A DNA stretch of 64,000 nucleotides from an uncultured Hungatella sp. (GCA_949879795.1 CATLBR010000016.1:1-64000), one strand, 5' to 3'; positions 1 through 8,639 are shown, counted from the first letter of the stretch. Notes: generated by a model not told the origin, from the sequence alone. Translations and numbers: made by a program.

Positions 1-197
1 GAACACAACACTTCACAAAAAAGAGCTTCTTTCGATTCAAAAAAAATATAAAACGCCCCTTTTGAGATTCCTACCTGTTTACAAAGGTCGTCAACACTTG
101 TTTTCTTATAACCATACTGTGTCCAACTCTGCTTGCAGGCTTCCTGCAAACTTCTTTTGATGTTTTCTTTTTCTCGTTCTGTAAAACTTCTTGCCAT
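1..197 (-). CDS. TetR/AcrR family transcriptional regulator, N-terminal part (cut by window edge)
   Basis: An open frame starts at an ATG at 197 and runs off the left edge, giving 65 residues. It reads as a typical TetR N-terminal DNA-binding domain: a basic opening (MARSFTEREKENIKR), then a helix-turn-helix with the hallmark TSVDDLCKQVGISKGAFY and a following FFESKEALF, which is helix 4 of the family. The start is supported by AAAGGAG a few bases upstream and by a good promoter at 245-273. The ligand-binding half lies outside the window, so neither the effector nor the target genes can be named. TetR proteins usually repress a neighbouring transporter or enzyme gene; no such partner is visible on this side. 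Confidence 0.85.
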   Translation of the reverse strand, partial: MARSFTEREKENIKRSLQEACKQSWTQYGYKKTSVDDLCKQVGISKGAFYIFFESKEALFCEVLC

Positions 198-244
198 ATG
201 GTTTTCTCCTTTCTATGACTCAAAGTACTGATTTGGTCATATAT

Positions 245-273
245 ACAATACATGAAGCAACCAGAAATGTCAA
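245..273 (-). promoter_or_regulatory. Sigma-A promoter for the TetR-family gene
   Basis: Reading on the minus strand, a perfect -35 TTGACA (268-273) is followed after 17 bases by TATTGT (245-250), a 4/6 match to TATAAT. It lies about 50 bases before the TetR start. Confidence 0.6.
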
Positions 274-625
274 GTGGTTGAGCCAAAATTTTATAAAATA
301 TGAAAGGAAAAGGAGAGAGTAAGAGGGATTCCATAACCTGTTATGCATGTTTCCACAATGCGCCCTTGCTTTTCCGGCTTTTGATATTCAGAGGGGCGGT
401 TATGCGCTTTGCTCTGCTTTCTCGGCGGTGGCTTCCTGTTTTTTCGAAAGAGCGAGAAACATGTCGATCACCTTTGATGAAAATTGTCCTGAAACGACTC
501 CAGAGAGAGCTATAAAATTTCGCAGGGTAAATCCGCCACGGTCAGCGTCAGGAAGACATCTGGCATAGATTCTATATCGGGAGAAAATGGTATCAGAGGG
601 TGGAGTGAACCGGGGGAGCCGGGAC
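274..625. other. Intergenic stretch without a recognised gene
   Basis: About 350 bases lie between the TetR promoter and the promoter at 626. Two short overlapping plus-strand frames (about 71 and 73 codons) exist here, but they have no convincing ribosome binding site, overlap each other, and show no family I recognise. I see no repeat, terminator or RNA motif. It could hold the remains of a decayed gene. Confidence 0.4.
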
Positions 626-654
626 TTGTCATCAGACTGGAAAAATGGTAAGAT
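626..654 (+). promoter_or_regulatory. Sigma-A promoter for the secreted protein gene
   Basis: TTGTCA (626-631), 17 bases, TAAGAT (649-654); 5/6 and 4/6 matches. It lies just ahead of the AAAGGAG (668-674) that serves the ATG at 683. Confidence 0.5.
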
Positions 655-682
655 ATAGAAAAAATATAAAGGAGTACCAGGT

Positions 683-1768
683 ATGAAGATGAAAAAGACA
701 GCCGCGCTTCTGTTGACAGCCGCCTTCGGGGCAGGTACCGCTTTTACCAGTCTGGCGGGGATTCAGGTGGTTCAGGGGACGGAGATCTCCACAAAAGTAG
801 GCGACGACGGGATGAACAATACCTTTGGCAGCAACAATGTTCAGTTTGTGTTTAAACAGTTTGACCCTGCCTCCGGTCTTCTTCCGGTATATCAGAATGT
901 GTCTCTGTGGCAGGGAGAGGAGTACAATGAGGCGAAACTGTTGTTTTTGAATACTTCCGGCGAGGTTGCCATTGGTGCCAACGGCAACTGGAGGCTGGTT
1001 TCCGGATTTCAGAACGGACAGGCTTTTGTAAAAGAGGTGAGTACCGGAAACCTGGTCCGGATCAATACTTCCGGGCAGGAGACAGGACGGTTTGTTGTGG
1101 GAGAAGAGATCACCAAGATTACGGCTCTGCCCGCTGGTTCTAAGTACGCGTTCGTTTATATGACGGGAAAAGCAGGCGGCGAGCTGAACGAGCCGGAAAA
1201 TTATAAGGCCGTGTTTGTGGAGGAAGGCGGGAACGCCAAGGCCTTGGAGCTTCAGGGAACCTATTGGGAGATGGGAGAATTTGAGTCCAATGGATACGCG
1301 CCGCTTTTCAAAGTCACCGGCACCTACAATACCCAGTGGCAGATCGAGGGAGCCAGTACCTGGCAGACCCTGACCCACTATAACACGGACCAGACGGATT
1401 ATGTAGATGTGAACGGAGACATTCATTCCGGTTCCATGCCGGGGTATCAGCCAAAGGAGAAACCGGAATATATCCCTCAGCCTTATGACATCGGACTGCC
1501 TCTTGACCGGAGTACGGCTGTGTACACCTACAGCGCCGGTTTATATGACATGAAAAAAGTGGGCTCTGAGTCCATCATCGGAGATATCTATGAGATCTAT
1601 GATAAATCCGGAGAGGGGACAGGGGTGAAGATCAGTTCCCTTGTTTTTGGCGGGGATAATTTTGTGATCGCCAGGGCCTATGACCCCAACTATGTGAAGA
1701 ATTACAATTTTGTCAATCCAACACCAAAGCCGTCCTACTACATTTATTATATCAATCAGGCCAACTGA
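683..1768 (+). CDS. Secreted protein of unknown function
   Basis: 361 residues. It opens with a classical Sec signal peptide: basic MKMKK, a hydrophobic stretch to about residue 22, and an ALAG-like cleavage site (SLAG, about residue 26). The mature part is rich in Gly, Asn, Tyr and Thr, with beta-strand-like segments and no cysteines that I can find. It has no sortase motif, lipobox or transmembrane anchor, so it is probably released or loosely held at the wall. I do not recognise a domain. The ATG at 683 has AAAGGAG eight bases upstream. Only 15 bases separate it from the next gene, so the two are probably co-transcribed. Function unknown. Confidence 0.8.
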   Translation: MKMKKTAALLLTAAFGAGTAFTSLAGIQVVQGTEISTKVGDDGMNNTFGSNNVQFVFKQFDPASGLLPVYQNVSLWQGEEYNEAKLLFLNTSGEVAIGANGNWRLVSGFQNGQAFVKEVSTGNLVRINTSGQETGRFVVGEEITKITALPAGSKYAFVYMTGKAGGELNEPENYKAVFVEEGGNAKALELQGTYWEMGEFESNGYAPLFKVTGTYNTQWQIEGASTWQTLTHYNTDQTDYVDVNGDIHSGSMPGYQPKEKPEYIPQPYDIGLPLDRSTAVYTYSAGLYDMKKVGSESIIGDIYEIYDKSGEGTGVKISSLVFGGDNFVIARAYDPNYVKNYNFVNPTPKPSYYIYYINQAN

Positions 1769-1783
1769 CAGGAGGAAAGTCAA

Positions 1784-2467
1784 ATGGGATTTAACGAGAA
1801 AACCCACGCCTACATCGCGGCCAAGTATTACCACTATCTGACAGAGACCTTTGGCGAAAGAGGATTGAACGCGTTCATACATGGGACCCGGTATTATGGC
1901 ATGCAGAGGGGGAGGCGGATGGCTCAGAGGGCCATCCGGCAGGGAGAGGACCTGACTCAGTCGGCATACAACTACTATGGAGAGTGGGCACCAACGGAGG
2001 ACATGAGAGAGGAAGGATGTGAGAGCAGGTCAGAGATGACACCGGAGGGAAGCCTGAAGATCACTCAGTGTCCCTGGTACCTTCAATTTCGGGAAATGGG
2101 TCTTTTGGAGGCAGGGAAAGAGTACTGCCGACACCTGGATAGCGCTATCTCAAGAGGTTTTAATCCGGATCTGAATTATATTGTTGATCAGACCCTTCAC
2201 ACCGGGGACTGCTGTATCCACCGTCTGGCCCAGGGAAATATCGGGGAAGGAGCGGAAAGAGGCAAGTACCTGGAGGGATTAAGAAGCTTTGAGTACCACT
2301 GCGCTCACTCCTTCTGGGCTTACCGGGAGGTGGCCGCGGCCATTTTCGGAAGTGAGGGGGAGAAGGTGAGCGACATGGTGCTGAGAGATTTCGGGAAAGA
2401 TTACGGCCAGGACATGGTGGACCGGATCCGGGAGTATGAGGACACGAATTTTAACGTGTGTGATTGA
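1784..2467 (+). CDS. L-2-amino-thiazoline-4-carboxylic acid hydrolase family protein
   Basis: 227 residues, soluble, no signal peptide. The central block (YCRHLDSAISRGFNPDLNY, then TLHTGDCCIHR) and the N-terminal EKTHAYIAAKYYHYL resemble the L-2-amino-thiazoline-4-carboxylate hydrolase family (PF14196). The named activity opens the thiazoline ring on the way to L-cysteine, but many clostridial members have no proven substrate. The conserved Cys-Cys-x-His cluster in the middle is the likely functional site. The ATG at 1784 has AGGAGG close upstream. It sits directly behind a secreted protein and ahead of a CoA/persulfide-type reductase, so a sulfur-linked role is plausible but inferred. The family call is from memory of the sequence pattern. 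Confidence 0.6.
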   Translation: MGFNEKTHAYIAAKYYHYLTETFGERGLNAFIHGTRYYGMQRGRRMAQRAIRQGEDLTQSAYNYYGEWAPTEDMREEGCESRSEMTPEGSLKITQCPWYLQFREMGLLEAGKEYCRHLDSAISRGFNPDLNYIVDQTLHTGDCCIHRLAQGNIGEGAERGKYLEGLRSFEYHCAHSFWAYREVAAAIFGSEGEKVSDMVLRDFGKDYGQDMVDRIREYEDTNFNVCD

Positions 2468-2520
2468 ACGTATTCAAGATTAACAAGCAACAGGAATATT
2501 TTTAAAGAAGGAGGTTACAT

Positions 2521-4146
2521 ATGAAGGTATTGGTGCTTGGAGGGGTTGCGGCGGGAACCAAGATTGCGGCAAAGCTCATGAGGGAGGATCGAGGCAGTGA
2601 GGTGGTAGTTCTCAACAAGGGAAAAGACATCTCCTATGCGGGCTGTGGTCTTCCGTATTATGTGGGACATGTGATCGAAGAGCGGGAACAGCTCATCGTG
2701 AACACGCCTGAGAAATATGCCAGGCTTACCGGTGTGACTGTAAAGACCAGAACAGAAGCTACAAAGGTGGATCCAGCGGCTAAGAAGGTGACGGCCGTGG
2801 ATCTGAACACAGGGGAAGAAAAGACCTACGATTACGACAAGCTGGTCATAGCGGTGGGGGCAAGTCCGGTGAAACCGCCCATTGACGGTTGTGACCTGGA
2901 ACATGTCTTTTTTGTCCGCACACCGGAGGACGCCATCAAACTTCGCGAGGTGGTGGATTCCGGCGATGTGAAGAAAGCCGTGGTGGTGGGAGCAGGCTAT
3001 ATCGGCCTTGAGATTGCCGAGAATCTGAAATTGAGAGGCATCCGCCCCTTTGTGCTGGATATGGCGCCTCATGTTCTCCCGGGATTTGACAGAGAGATGG
3101 CGGAGTATATAGAGGGGAAGCTGCAGGAGAGCGGAATTCCGGTGGTGACAGGGGTAGCGGTGACAGGTATAGAAGGCGGCACGAAAGTGGAAAAGGTGCT
3201 CACCGGCAAGCGGGCCTATAAAGCGGATCTGGTAGTGCTCAGCGCGGGCATCCGCCCCAACACTGCCTTTTTGGAGGGCAGCGGAATCGAGATGGTTAAA
3301 GGTACTGTTTTGACCAATGCCAGAGGGGAGACCAATCTCCCTGATATCTACGCGGCAGGCGACTGCTCTATGGTGCGCAACGCTCTCACCGGGAAACCGG
3401 CCTGGTCCCCCATGGGTTCTACCGCCAACATTGCAGGGCGCCTCATCGCCCAGAATATGTCAGGTGCTGATTTGAGTTACCGGGGTGTCCTCGGAACGGC
3501 TGTGTGCAAATTGCCTGGTCTGAATGTTGGGCGAACGGGGTTGACACAGGAGCAGGCGGCGGCAGAAGGATTCCAGCCTGTGAGCGTCGTCACGGTGGTG
3601 GATGACAAAGCCCATTATTTCCCGGGCGCAGGGTCATTTGTCATCAAAATGATTGCGGACAGGATATCCCGCCGTCTGCTGGGGGTCCAGGTTATCGGCG
3701 GGGGTGCAGTGGACAAAGTGGTTGACATCGCCGTGACCGGCATCATGCTGAGAGGAACGCTGGATGATCTGGCGGATATGGATCTGGCCTACGCCCCGCC
3801 GTTTTCGACAGCCATCCACCCCTTTGAGCATACTCTGAATATACTGCTGAACAAGATAGAGGGCAAGTTGGAGACCATCACCCCGGCAGAGTTCGCCGAG
3901 GGCGGGGCAGAAGGCTACAGGATCGTGGATACATGTATAACACCTTCCATTCCGGGGGCCCCCTATGTGGAGCTGACTGAAGTGGAGGGACCTGTGGAGG
4001 GACTGGATCCGGAGGAAAAACTTCTTCTGGTGTGCAACAAAGGCAAGCGGGCGTACCTTCTGCAGAACCGTCTGAAATATTACGGGTATAAAAATACCAG
4101 AGTACTGGAAGGCGGTATCACTTTTAATCAGGTAGAAGTATCATAG
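2521..4146 (+). CDS. CoA-disulfide/persulfide reductase-type FAD oxidoreductase with C-terminal rhodanese domain
   Basis: 541 residues. Residues 1-450 are a two-dinucleotide-fold flavoprotein of the CoA-disulfide reductase/NADH oxidase group: FAD motif VLGGVAAGTKIAAKL at the start, the redox Cys42 in SYAGCGLPYYVG, NAD(P) motif VVVGAGYIGLEIAENL near 155-170, FAD motif IYAAGDCSM near 280, and the dimerisation domain to about 450. The last 90 residues form a rhodanese-like domain with Cys505 in CNKGKRAY. Such fusions reduce CoA disulfides or CoA/glutathione persulfides with NADH. AAGGAGG lies just before the ATG. It is followed after 35 bases by a siroheme reductase gene, pointing to sulfur-species reduction. 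The exact substrate cannot be read from sequence. Confidence 0.88.
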   Translation: MKVLVLGGVAAGTKIAAKLMREDRGSEVVVLNKGKDISYAGCGLPYYVGHVIEEREQLIVNTPEKYARLTGVTVKTRTEATKVDPAAKKVTAVDLNTGEEKTYDYDKLVIAVGASPVKPPIDGCDLEHVFFVRTPEDAIKLREVVDSGDVKKAVVVGAGYIGLEIAENLKLRGIRPFVLDMAPHVLPGFDREMAEYIEGKLQESGIPVVTGVAVTGIEGGTKVEKVLTGKRAYKADLVVLSAGIRPNTAFLEGSGIEMVKGTVLTNARGETNLPDIYAAGDCSMVRNALTGKPAWSPMGSTANIAGRLIAQNMSGADLSYRGVLGTAVCKLPGLNVGRTGLTQEQAAAEGFQPVSVVTVVDDKAHYFPGAGSFVIKMIADRISRRLLGVQVIGGGAVDKVVDIAVTGIMLRGTLDDLADMDLAYAPPFSTAIHPFEHTLNILLNKIEGKLETITPAEFAEGGAEGYRIVDTCITPSIPGAPYVELTEVEGPVEGLDPEEKLLLVCNKGKRAYLLQNRLKYYGYKNTRVLEGGITFNQVEVS

Positions 4147-4181
4147 TCTTTTACAGGGATAAATAACAGGAGGAAAAAATT

Positions 4182-5132
4182 ATGGGATGTACAATCAGCG
4201 CGGACGAAATCAAACGGGTAAAAGCATTGGGTTTTTTGAATAATAAGCGGACAGATCTGTTTAACGGGCGTATTATCACCGTAAACGGAAAGATCACGGC
4301 AGAGCAGGCGAGGGTCATTGCAGGGGCTGCGGAAAAATACGGCAACGGCGACGTAGAGTTCACCACCCGTCTGACTGTGGAAGTAAGAGGAATTCACTAT
4401 AACGACATCGAGCCATTCAGGGAATATATCGCCGCGGCAGGGCTGGAGACCGGCGGTACAGGCTCCCTGGTGCGTCCGGTGGTAGCCTGCAAGGGCACAA
4501 CCTGTCAGTACGGCCTGTATGACACCTTCGCACTGTCTGAGAAAATTCATGAGCGTTTTTATAAAGGTTACCGCACTGTGAGGCTGCCACACAAATTCAA
4601 GATTGCCACAGGAGGCTGTCCCAACAACTGCGTAAAACCCGATTTAAATGACCTGGGAATCGTGGGACAGATGATTCCAAACGTGGATGAGGATATGTGC
4701 AATGGCTGTAAAAAGTGCCAGGTGGAGAGTGCCTGTCCCATGGATGCCGCCAAGATGGAGGACGGCATAATAGGGATTGACAAGGAGGTATGCAACAACT
4801 GCGGGCGGTGTGTGGAGAAATGTCCTTTTGATGTCATAGAGGAAGGCACACCGGGATTCAAGATCTATATCGGAGGAAGATGGGGGAAGAAGACGGCGCA
4901 CGGCAGACCTTTGTCCAGGATATTTATGTCAGAGGAGGAGGTTCTTGACACGGTGGAGAAGGCTATTCTGTTGTTCAGAGAACAGGGAAAAACCGGGGAG
5001 CGTTTCGCGGATACCATCGCGAGAATCGGCTTCGAGGAGGTGGAAAAGCAGCTTCTGACAGGCGATATCTTAGACAGAAAGCAGGAGATCCTGGATGCCA
5101 GGCTGCATCTGGCAGGGGGAGCTACCTGTTAA
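4182..5132 (+). CDS. Siroheme/4Fe-4S reductase, AsrC-like, with two ferredoxin clusters
   Basis: 316 residues, of the nitrite/sulfite reductase superfamily. After the N-terminal half-domain, the siroheme-4Fe4S binding cysteines are C103, C108, C146 and C150 (VVACKGTTCQYG, GGCPNNC). These are followed by two 4Fe-4S ferredoxin motifs: C173/C176/C179 with C185, and C204/C207/C210 with C214. This layout matches AsrC of anaerobic sulfite reductase, but no asrA or asrB lies nearby, so the electron donor must be something else, perhaps the flavoprotein immediately upstream or a ferredoxin. AGGAGG precedes the ATG. The next gene makes the siroheme precursor, which strongly supports a siroheme protein. 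Sulfite is the likeliest substrate; nitrite is possible. Confidence 0.82.
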   Translation: MGCTISADEIKRVKALGFLNNKRTDLFNGRIITVNGKITAEQARVIAGAAEKYGNGDVEFTTRLTVEVRGIHYNDIEPFREYIAAAGLETGGTGSLVRPVVACKGTTCQYGLYDTFALSEKIHERFYKGYRTVRLPHKFKIATGGCPNNCVKPDLNDLGIVGQMIPNVDEDMCNGCKKCQVESACPMDAAKMEDGIIGIDKEVCNNCGRCVEKCPFDVIEEGTPGFKIYIGGRWGKKTAHGRPLSRIFMSEEEVLDTVEKAILLFREQGKTGERFADTIARIGFEEVEKQLLTGDILDRKQEILDARLHLAGGATC

Positions 5133-5157
5133 TCAGACAAAAAGGAAAGGATTTTAT

Positions 5158-5892
5158 ATGGGGACAGTCTATCTGGTGGGAGCGGGCCCCGGCGACCCGG
5201 AGCTGATCACGGTAAAAGGACTGAAAGCCGTACAGGAGGCCGACTGTATCGTCTATGACAGGCTTGCCTCACCGGAACTTCTGAGGGAGGCAAAACCAGG
5301 CTGTGAACAGATATATGTGGGGAAGGCCAGCCACAATCACACTATGAGGCAGGAGGAGATCAATCGTCTCCTGGCAGAAAAAAGCAGGGAATATGAAAAG
5401 ACCGTCCGTCTCAAGGGGGGCGATGTGTATGTGTTCGGCAGGGGCGGCGAGGAGGGAATGTATTTGAAAGACTGCGGAGTGCCCTTTGAGATTATTCCGG
5501 GAGTCACGTCCGCCATCGCGGGCCCGGCCTGCGCAGGGATCCCGGTGACCCACAGAGGGATAGCGTCGGGGTTCCATGTGGTGACCGCCCACAGTCAGAG
5601 CGACCAGTTGGCAGAGATCGATTTTCGCGCCATGGCAGAAGGAAAGGAGACCTGTATTTTCCTCATGGGGCTGGGCAAGCTGGAGGAGATTGCCAGAGGG
5701 CTGATGGACGCCGGGATGCCGGGTTCGACAGAGGCGGCAGTGATCTCATGTGCGACCACTGCCAGGCAGCAAGTGTGTGTGTCGGATCTGGAGCATATAT
5801 CCAGGAAGGCAGGGGAGGCGCGTCTCGTCTCCCCCGCGGTGATTGTGGTGGGGCAGGTGGTGTCCCTGCGGGAGAAGCTGGGAGCGGAGTGA
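5158..5892 (+). CDS. cobA: Uroporphyrinogen-III C-methyltransferase (precorrin-2 synthase)
   Basis: 244 residues. It methylates uroporphyrinogen III at C2 and C7 to precorrin-2, the branch point to siroheme and cobalamin. The SAM-binding opening VYLVGAGPGDPELITVKG, the block VRLKGGDVYVFGRGGEE near 80-100, and IPVTHRGIASGF near 130-140 are typical of the SUMT family. An in-frame start exists further up (5095), but the ATG at 5158 has AAGGAAAGG at the right distance and matches the family's N-terminus. It is not fused to hemD, unlike many clostridial versions. Being next to a siroheme enzyme, it likely serves siroheme; the cbi operon at 30892-38474 has no copy of its own, so it may feed that too. 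Confidence 0.92.
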   Translation: MGTVYLVGAGPGDPELITVKGLKAVQEADCIVYDRLASPELLREAKPGCEQIYVGKASHNHTMRQEEINRLLAEKSREYEKTVRLKGGDVYVFGRGGEEGMYLKDCGVPFEIIPGVTSAIAGPACAGIPVTHRGIASGFHVVTAHSQSDQLAEIDFRAMAEGKETCIFLMGLGKLEEIARGLMDAGMPGSTEAAVISCATTARQQVCVSDLEHISRKAGEARLVSPAVIVVGQVVSLREKLGAE

Positions 5893-5901
5893 TATCTGCT
5901 T

Positions 5902-8472
5902 TCAGCTTCTCTTCTTTCTGTAATAAGTATCTTCAAGCGGCAGGCTCTGCCGGAATTTTCCGTCTAGTTTATAGTAAGCCAGCGCGCAGGCGGGGGCTGT
6001 GGGGATCATGCACAGCTCGCCCACTCCTTTGGCTCCAAGGGAGTAGGGAAGTTTTCTCTCCTCCTCGGGAACGCAGAGGGTTACTTCCAGCTCAGGCGCG
6101 TCATCGGCCCGCATAAACCCGATGGTTCCGAATTTGCTTGCAGGGCGTCCGTCAACACATTTAAATTCTTCGGTGACGCCGTAGCCGATGCCCATGACCA
6201 TGCCTCCCTCGATCTGGCCTTCCACTGACTGGATATTTACCGGAGTTCCCACATCGAAGGCGGAGACAGCCTTTGTGATTTTACCCTCTTCATTGAGGAT
6301 GATTACCTGGGTTCCGTAGGAGTAGGACACATGGCTTACCGGGTTCTCCTTGATGGCTCCCAGGGGATCGGTCTGGACAGAATACTCGCCGTAGAATTCC
6401 AGACCTTCCAAATCTGCCAGGGATTTTCCGCTGTCCAGGGCCGTCTTGAGTTTCTCGCCGGCTCTTCTGGCAGCCTCGCCGGTGACCACGGTCTGGCGCG
6501 AGGCGGTGGATGTACCGGAGTCAGGTGTTCTGACGGTGTCCGCGTTTTCGAATACGAACAGCGCAGGGTCAAGGCAGGTGACATGGCAGATCTCCGTGAG
6601 AGTCATCTGGCCGATGCCCTGTCCCATACAGGAGGCGGATGTGCGGATATGTATTTTTCCTTGTTCCACGGAGAGGAGTACCCGTCCGATGTCTTTTTTG
6701 CCCATGCCGGTTCCGGAGTTCTTGAAGCCGCAGGCAAGGCCGGCATAAGGGTTGGAGTAGTATACGTCTTTCACGGCATCCAGGCAGGCTTCCATATTGG
6801 TGTTGGGGTCTGCGGTCTGGCCGTTGGGAAGGACATCTCCGGGCTTGATGGCGTTGCGGCGGCGGAACTCCCAGGGATCCAGGCCGCACATCTTGGCCAG
6901 AAGGTTGATGTTCATCTCTGTGGCGAAACAGCTCTGAGTCACGCCGAAGCCCCGGTAGGCGCCGGATACCACGTTGTTGGTGTACACGGACATGCCGTAG
7001 ATGTCGATATTTTGGTAGTTGTAAGGTCCGGCCGCATGAGTACAGGCCCGGTGGAGCACGGGGCCGCCCAAGGAAGCGTAGGCTCCGGTGTCGGCGATGA
7101 TGATGCCTTTCATGGCGGTCAGCCGGCCGTTCTCGTCGCAGGCAGTGGTAAATTCCATCTCCATAGGGTGGCGTTTTACATGATAATCCAGGGACTCCTG
7201 GCGGCTGTATTTTACCTTGACAGGTTTTTTCGTGTACCAGGCCATGAGGGCAGCATACTGCTGGACAGACATATCTTCCTTGCCGCCGAAGCCTCCGCCT
7301 ACCAGGGGCGCCCGACAGTGAACCTTCTCGGCAGGCAGTCTCAGCATCTGAGCGCATTCCCTCTGAACATCATAGATAGACTGGCTGGTAGTGTAGATGA
7401 GAAGGCCGTCCTCACCCTCAGGCAGAGCTACACAGCACTCCGGTTCCATGAAGCCGTGTTCCTGCCAGGAGGTCTTGTACTTTCGGGTAACCACATATTT
7501 AGACTTTTTGATGGCCTCGTCCGCATTTCCCCGGATCAGGCCTGCCCTGCTCATGACATTGCCGTCCGGATGGATCAGGGGCGCATCGCCTCTCAGGGCA
7601 TCATAGGGGCTGGTGACGGGGGGAAGTTCCGTGTAATCCACCTCAATCAGTTTGAGGATCTCTTCAAGGGACTCCTGCCTGGAGGCGGCTACCACCGCAA
7701 GTGCATTTCCCACATACCGGGTGATGTCCCCCTCTCCCATGAGAACATCCCAGTCCTGCTTGATGTGTCCGATCTTATTGCAGGGAACATCCTTTTTGGT
7801 GAGAATTCTTACACAGTCCGGATGCCTTGATGCTTTGGAGATATCGATCTTGTTGATCAGCGCCCTGGGGAAGGCGGAGTAAAGGCATTTGGCGTAGAGC
7901 ATGTCCTGCAGATATATATCGTCGGCGAAAATACCTGTGCCATTCACCTTCTCGGCGGCGTCGATGCGCTTGAAACGTTCATTCATGCAGAGGGTTTTGG
8001 GATTCTCAGGAATCTCTTTTTTCTCCCGGAAATATTCTGCGGCCAGGAGAATGGCATCTTCTATCTTTTTGTACCCGGTACAGCGGCAGAGATTGCCTCT
8101 GATAGCCTTTTTTACATCGGCACGGGTGGGGTGAAGATTCCGGTCCAGAAGACATTTGGCGGAAATGATCATGCCTGGAATACAAAATCCGCACTGCACG
8201 GCTCCAGCCTGGGCAAAGCAGTGCTCGTAGACAGCCATTTCTTCCTGACAAATCCCCTCCACAGTGAGAATCTCCCGGCCTTCCAGGGTACTGATTTTCG
8301 GAACGCAGGCTTTCACCTTTTTTCCGTCGATGAGAACTGTACATGTGCCGCATGCCCCTTCGCTGCATCCGTCCTTGGCGGCGGTGAGATGAAGGTCGTC
8401 CCGCAGGAAGCGGAGAAGTTTCTTGTCCTTTTCTGTCTGATAAGTCTGTCCGTTGATATGAAGCGTATACAT
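5902..8472 (-). CDS. Xanthine dehydrogenase-type molybdenum hydroxylase (fused 2Fe-2S and Mo subunits, Se-dependent type)
   Basis: 856 residues. Residues 1-150 carry two 2Fe-2S clusters: C36/C41/C44/C56 (CSEGACGTC) and C94/C97/C129/C131 (CGFC, CRCTGY). From about 170 on comes the aldehyde oxidase/xanthine dehydrogenase Mo-binding domain, with GGGFGGKED, the AYRGFG block and the catalytic Glu819 in GAKGVGE. There is no FAD domain, which is the layout of the clostridial selenium-dependent xanthine dehydrogenase group. In that group the selenium is a labile cofactor ligand, not selenocysteine, and no in-frame TGA is needed here. Probable substrates are purines or other N-heterocycles. It is monocistronic, convergent with cobA (10-base gap), with its own strong promoter at 8568-8596. 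Confidence 0.88.
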   Translation of the reverse strand: MYTLHINGQTYQTEKDKKLLRFLRDDLHLTAAKDGCSEGACGTCTVLIDGKKVKACVPKISTLEGREILTVEGICQEEMAVYEHCFAQAGAVQCGFCIPGMIISAKCLLDRNLHPTRADVKKAIRGNLCRCTGYKKIEDAILLAAEYFREKKEIPENPKTLCMNERFKRIDAAEKVNGTGIFADDIYLQDMLYAKCLYSAFPRALINKIDISKASRHPDCVRILTKKDVPCNKIGHIKQDWDVLMGEGDITRYVGNALAVVAASRQESLEEILKLIEVDYTELPPVTSPYDALRGDAPLIHPDGNVMSRAGLIRGNADEAIKKSKYVVTRKYKTSWQEHGFMEPECCVALPEGEDGLLIYTTSQSIYDVQRECAQMLRLPAEKVHCRAPLVGGGFGGKEDMSVQQYAALMAWYTKKPVKVKYSRQESLDYHVKRHPMEMEFTTACDENGRLTAMKGIIIADTGAYASLGGPVLHRACTHAAGPYNYQNIDIYGMSVYTNNVVSGAYRGFGVTQSCFATEMNINLLAKMCGLDPWEFRRRNAIKPGDVLPNGQTADPNTNMEACLDAVKDVYYSNPYAGLACGFKNSGTGMGKKDIGRVLLSVEQGKIHIRTSASCMGQGIGQMTLTEICHVTCLDPALFVFENADTVRTPDSGTSTASRQTVVTGEAARRAGEKLKTALDSGKSLADLEGLEFYGEYSVQTDPLGAIKENPVSHVSYSYGTQVIILNEEGKITKAVSAFDVGTPVNIQSVEGQIEGGMVMGIGYGVTEEFKCVDGRPASKFGTIGFMRADDAPELEVTLCVPEEERKLPYSLGAKGVGELCMIPTAPACALAYYKLDGKFRQSLPLEDTYYRKKRS

Positions 8473-8537
8473 TGATTATCCCCTTTCTTCATAAATCGTT
8501 TCCGCTGGAAAAACAGAAATTCTTCAGGAGACGATTT

Positions 8538-8550
8538 TGTGATGATCACA
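8538..8550 (-). promoter_or_regulatory. Perfect 13-bp palindrome, candidate operator of the xanthine dehydrogenase gene
   Basis: TGTGATGATCACA is TGTGAT, one central base, ATCACA: an exact inverted repeat. It lies about 10-25 bases downstream of the predicted start point of the minus-strand xdh promoter, a position suited to a roadblock repressor. The shape resembles CRP/FNR-type half sites, but the regulator is unknown. Confidence 0.45.
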
Positions 8551-8567
8551 GATTTCTTCTGGCATCT

Positions 8568-8596
8568 ATTATATATAGAGATAAGGGGAGTTTCAA
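8568..8596 (-). promoter_or_regulatory. Strong sigma-A promoter for the xanthine dehydrogenase gene
   Basis: On the minus strand, TTGAAA (8591-8596), exactly 17 bases, TATAAT (8568-8573): 5/6 and 6/6. It lies about 95 bases before the start codon at 8472. Confidence 0.75.
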
Positions 8597-8639
8597 ATTC
8601 TTCCTGGGAGGAACTTGAATAAAAGATATGGAAGAACTA

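Noticed and set aside
300-568. Two small overlapping plus-strand frames
   Set aside because: No good ribosome binding site, odd composition, overlapping each other; not supported as genes.
6331-7830. A 499-codon open frame on the plus strand across the xanthine dehydrogenase gene
   Set aside because: It is opposite to a clearly conserved gene, has no ribosome binding site, and no recognisable domain; it is an antisense shadow of biased codon use.
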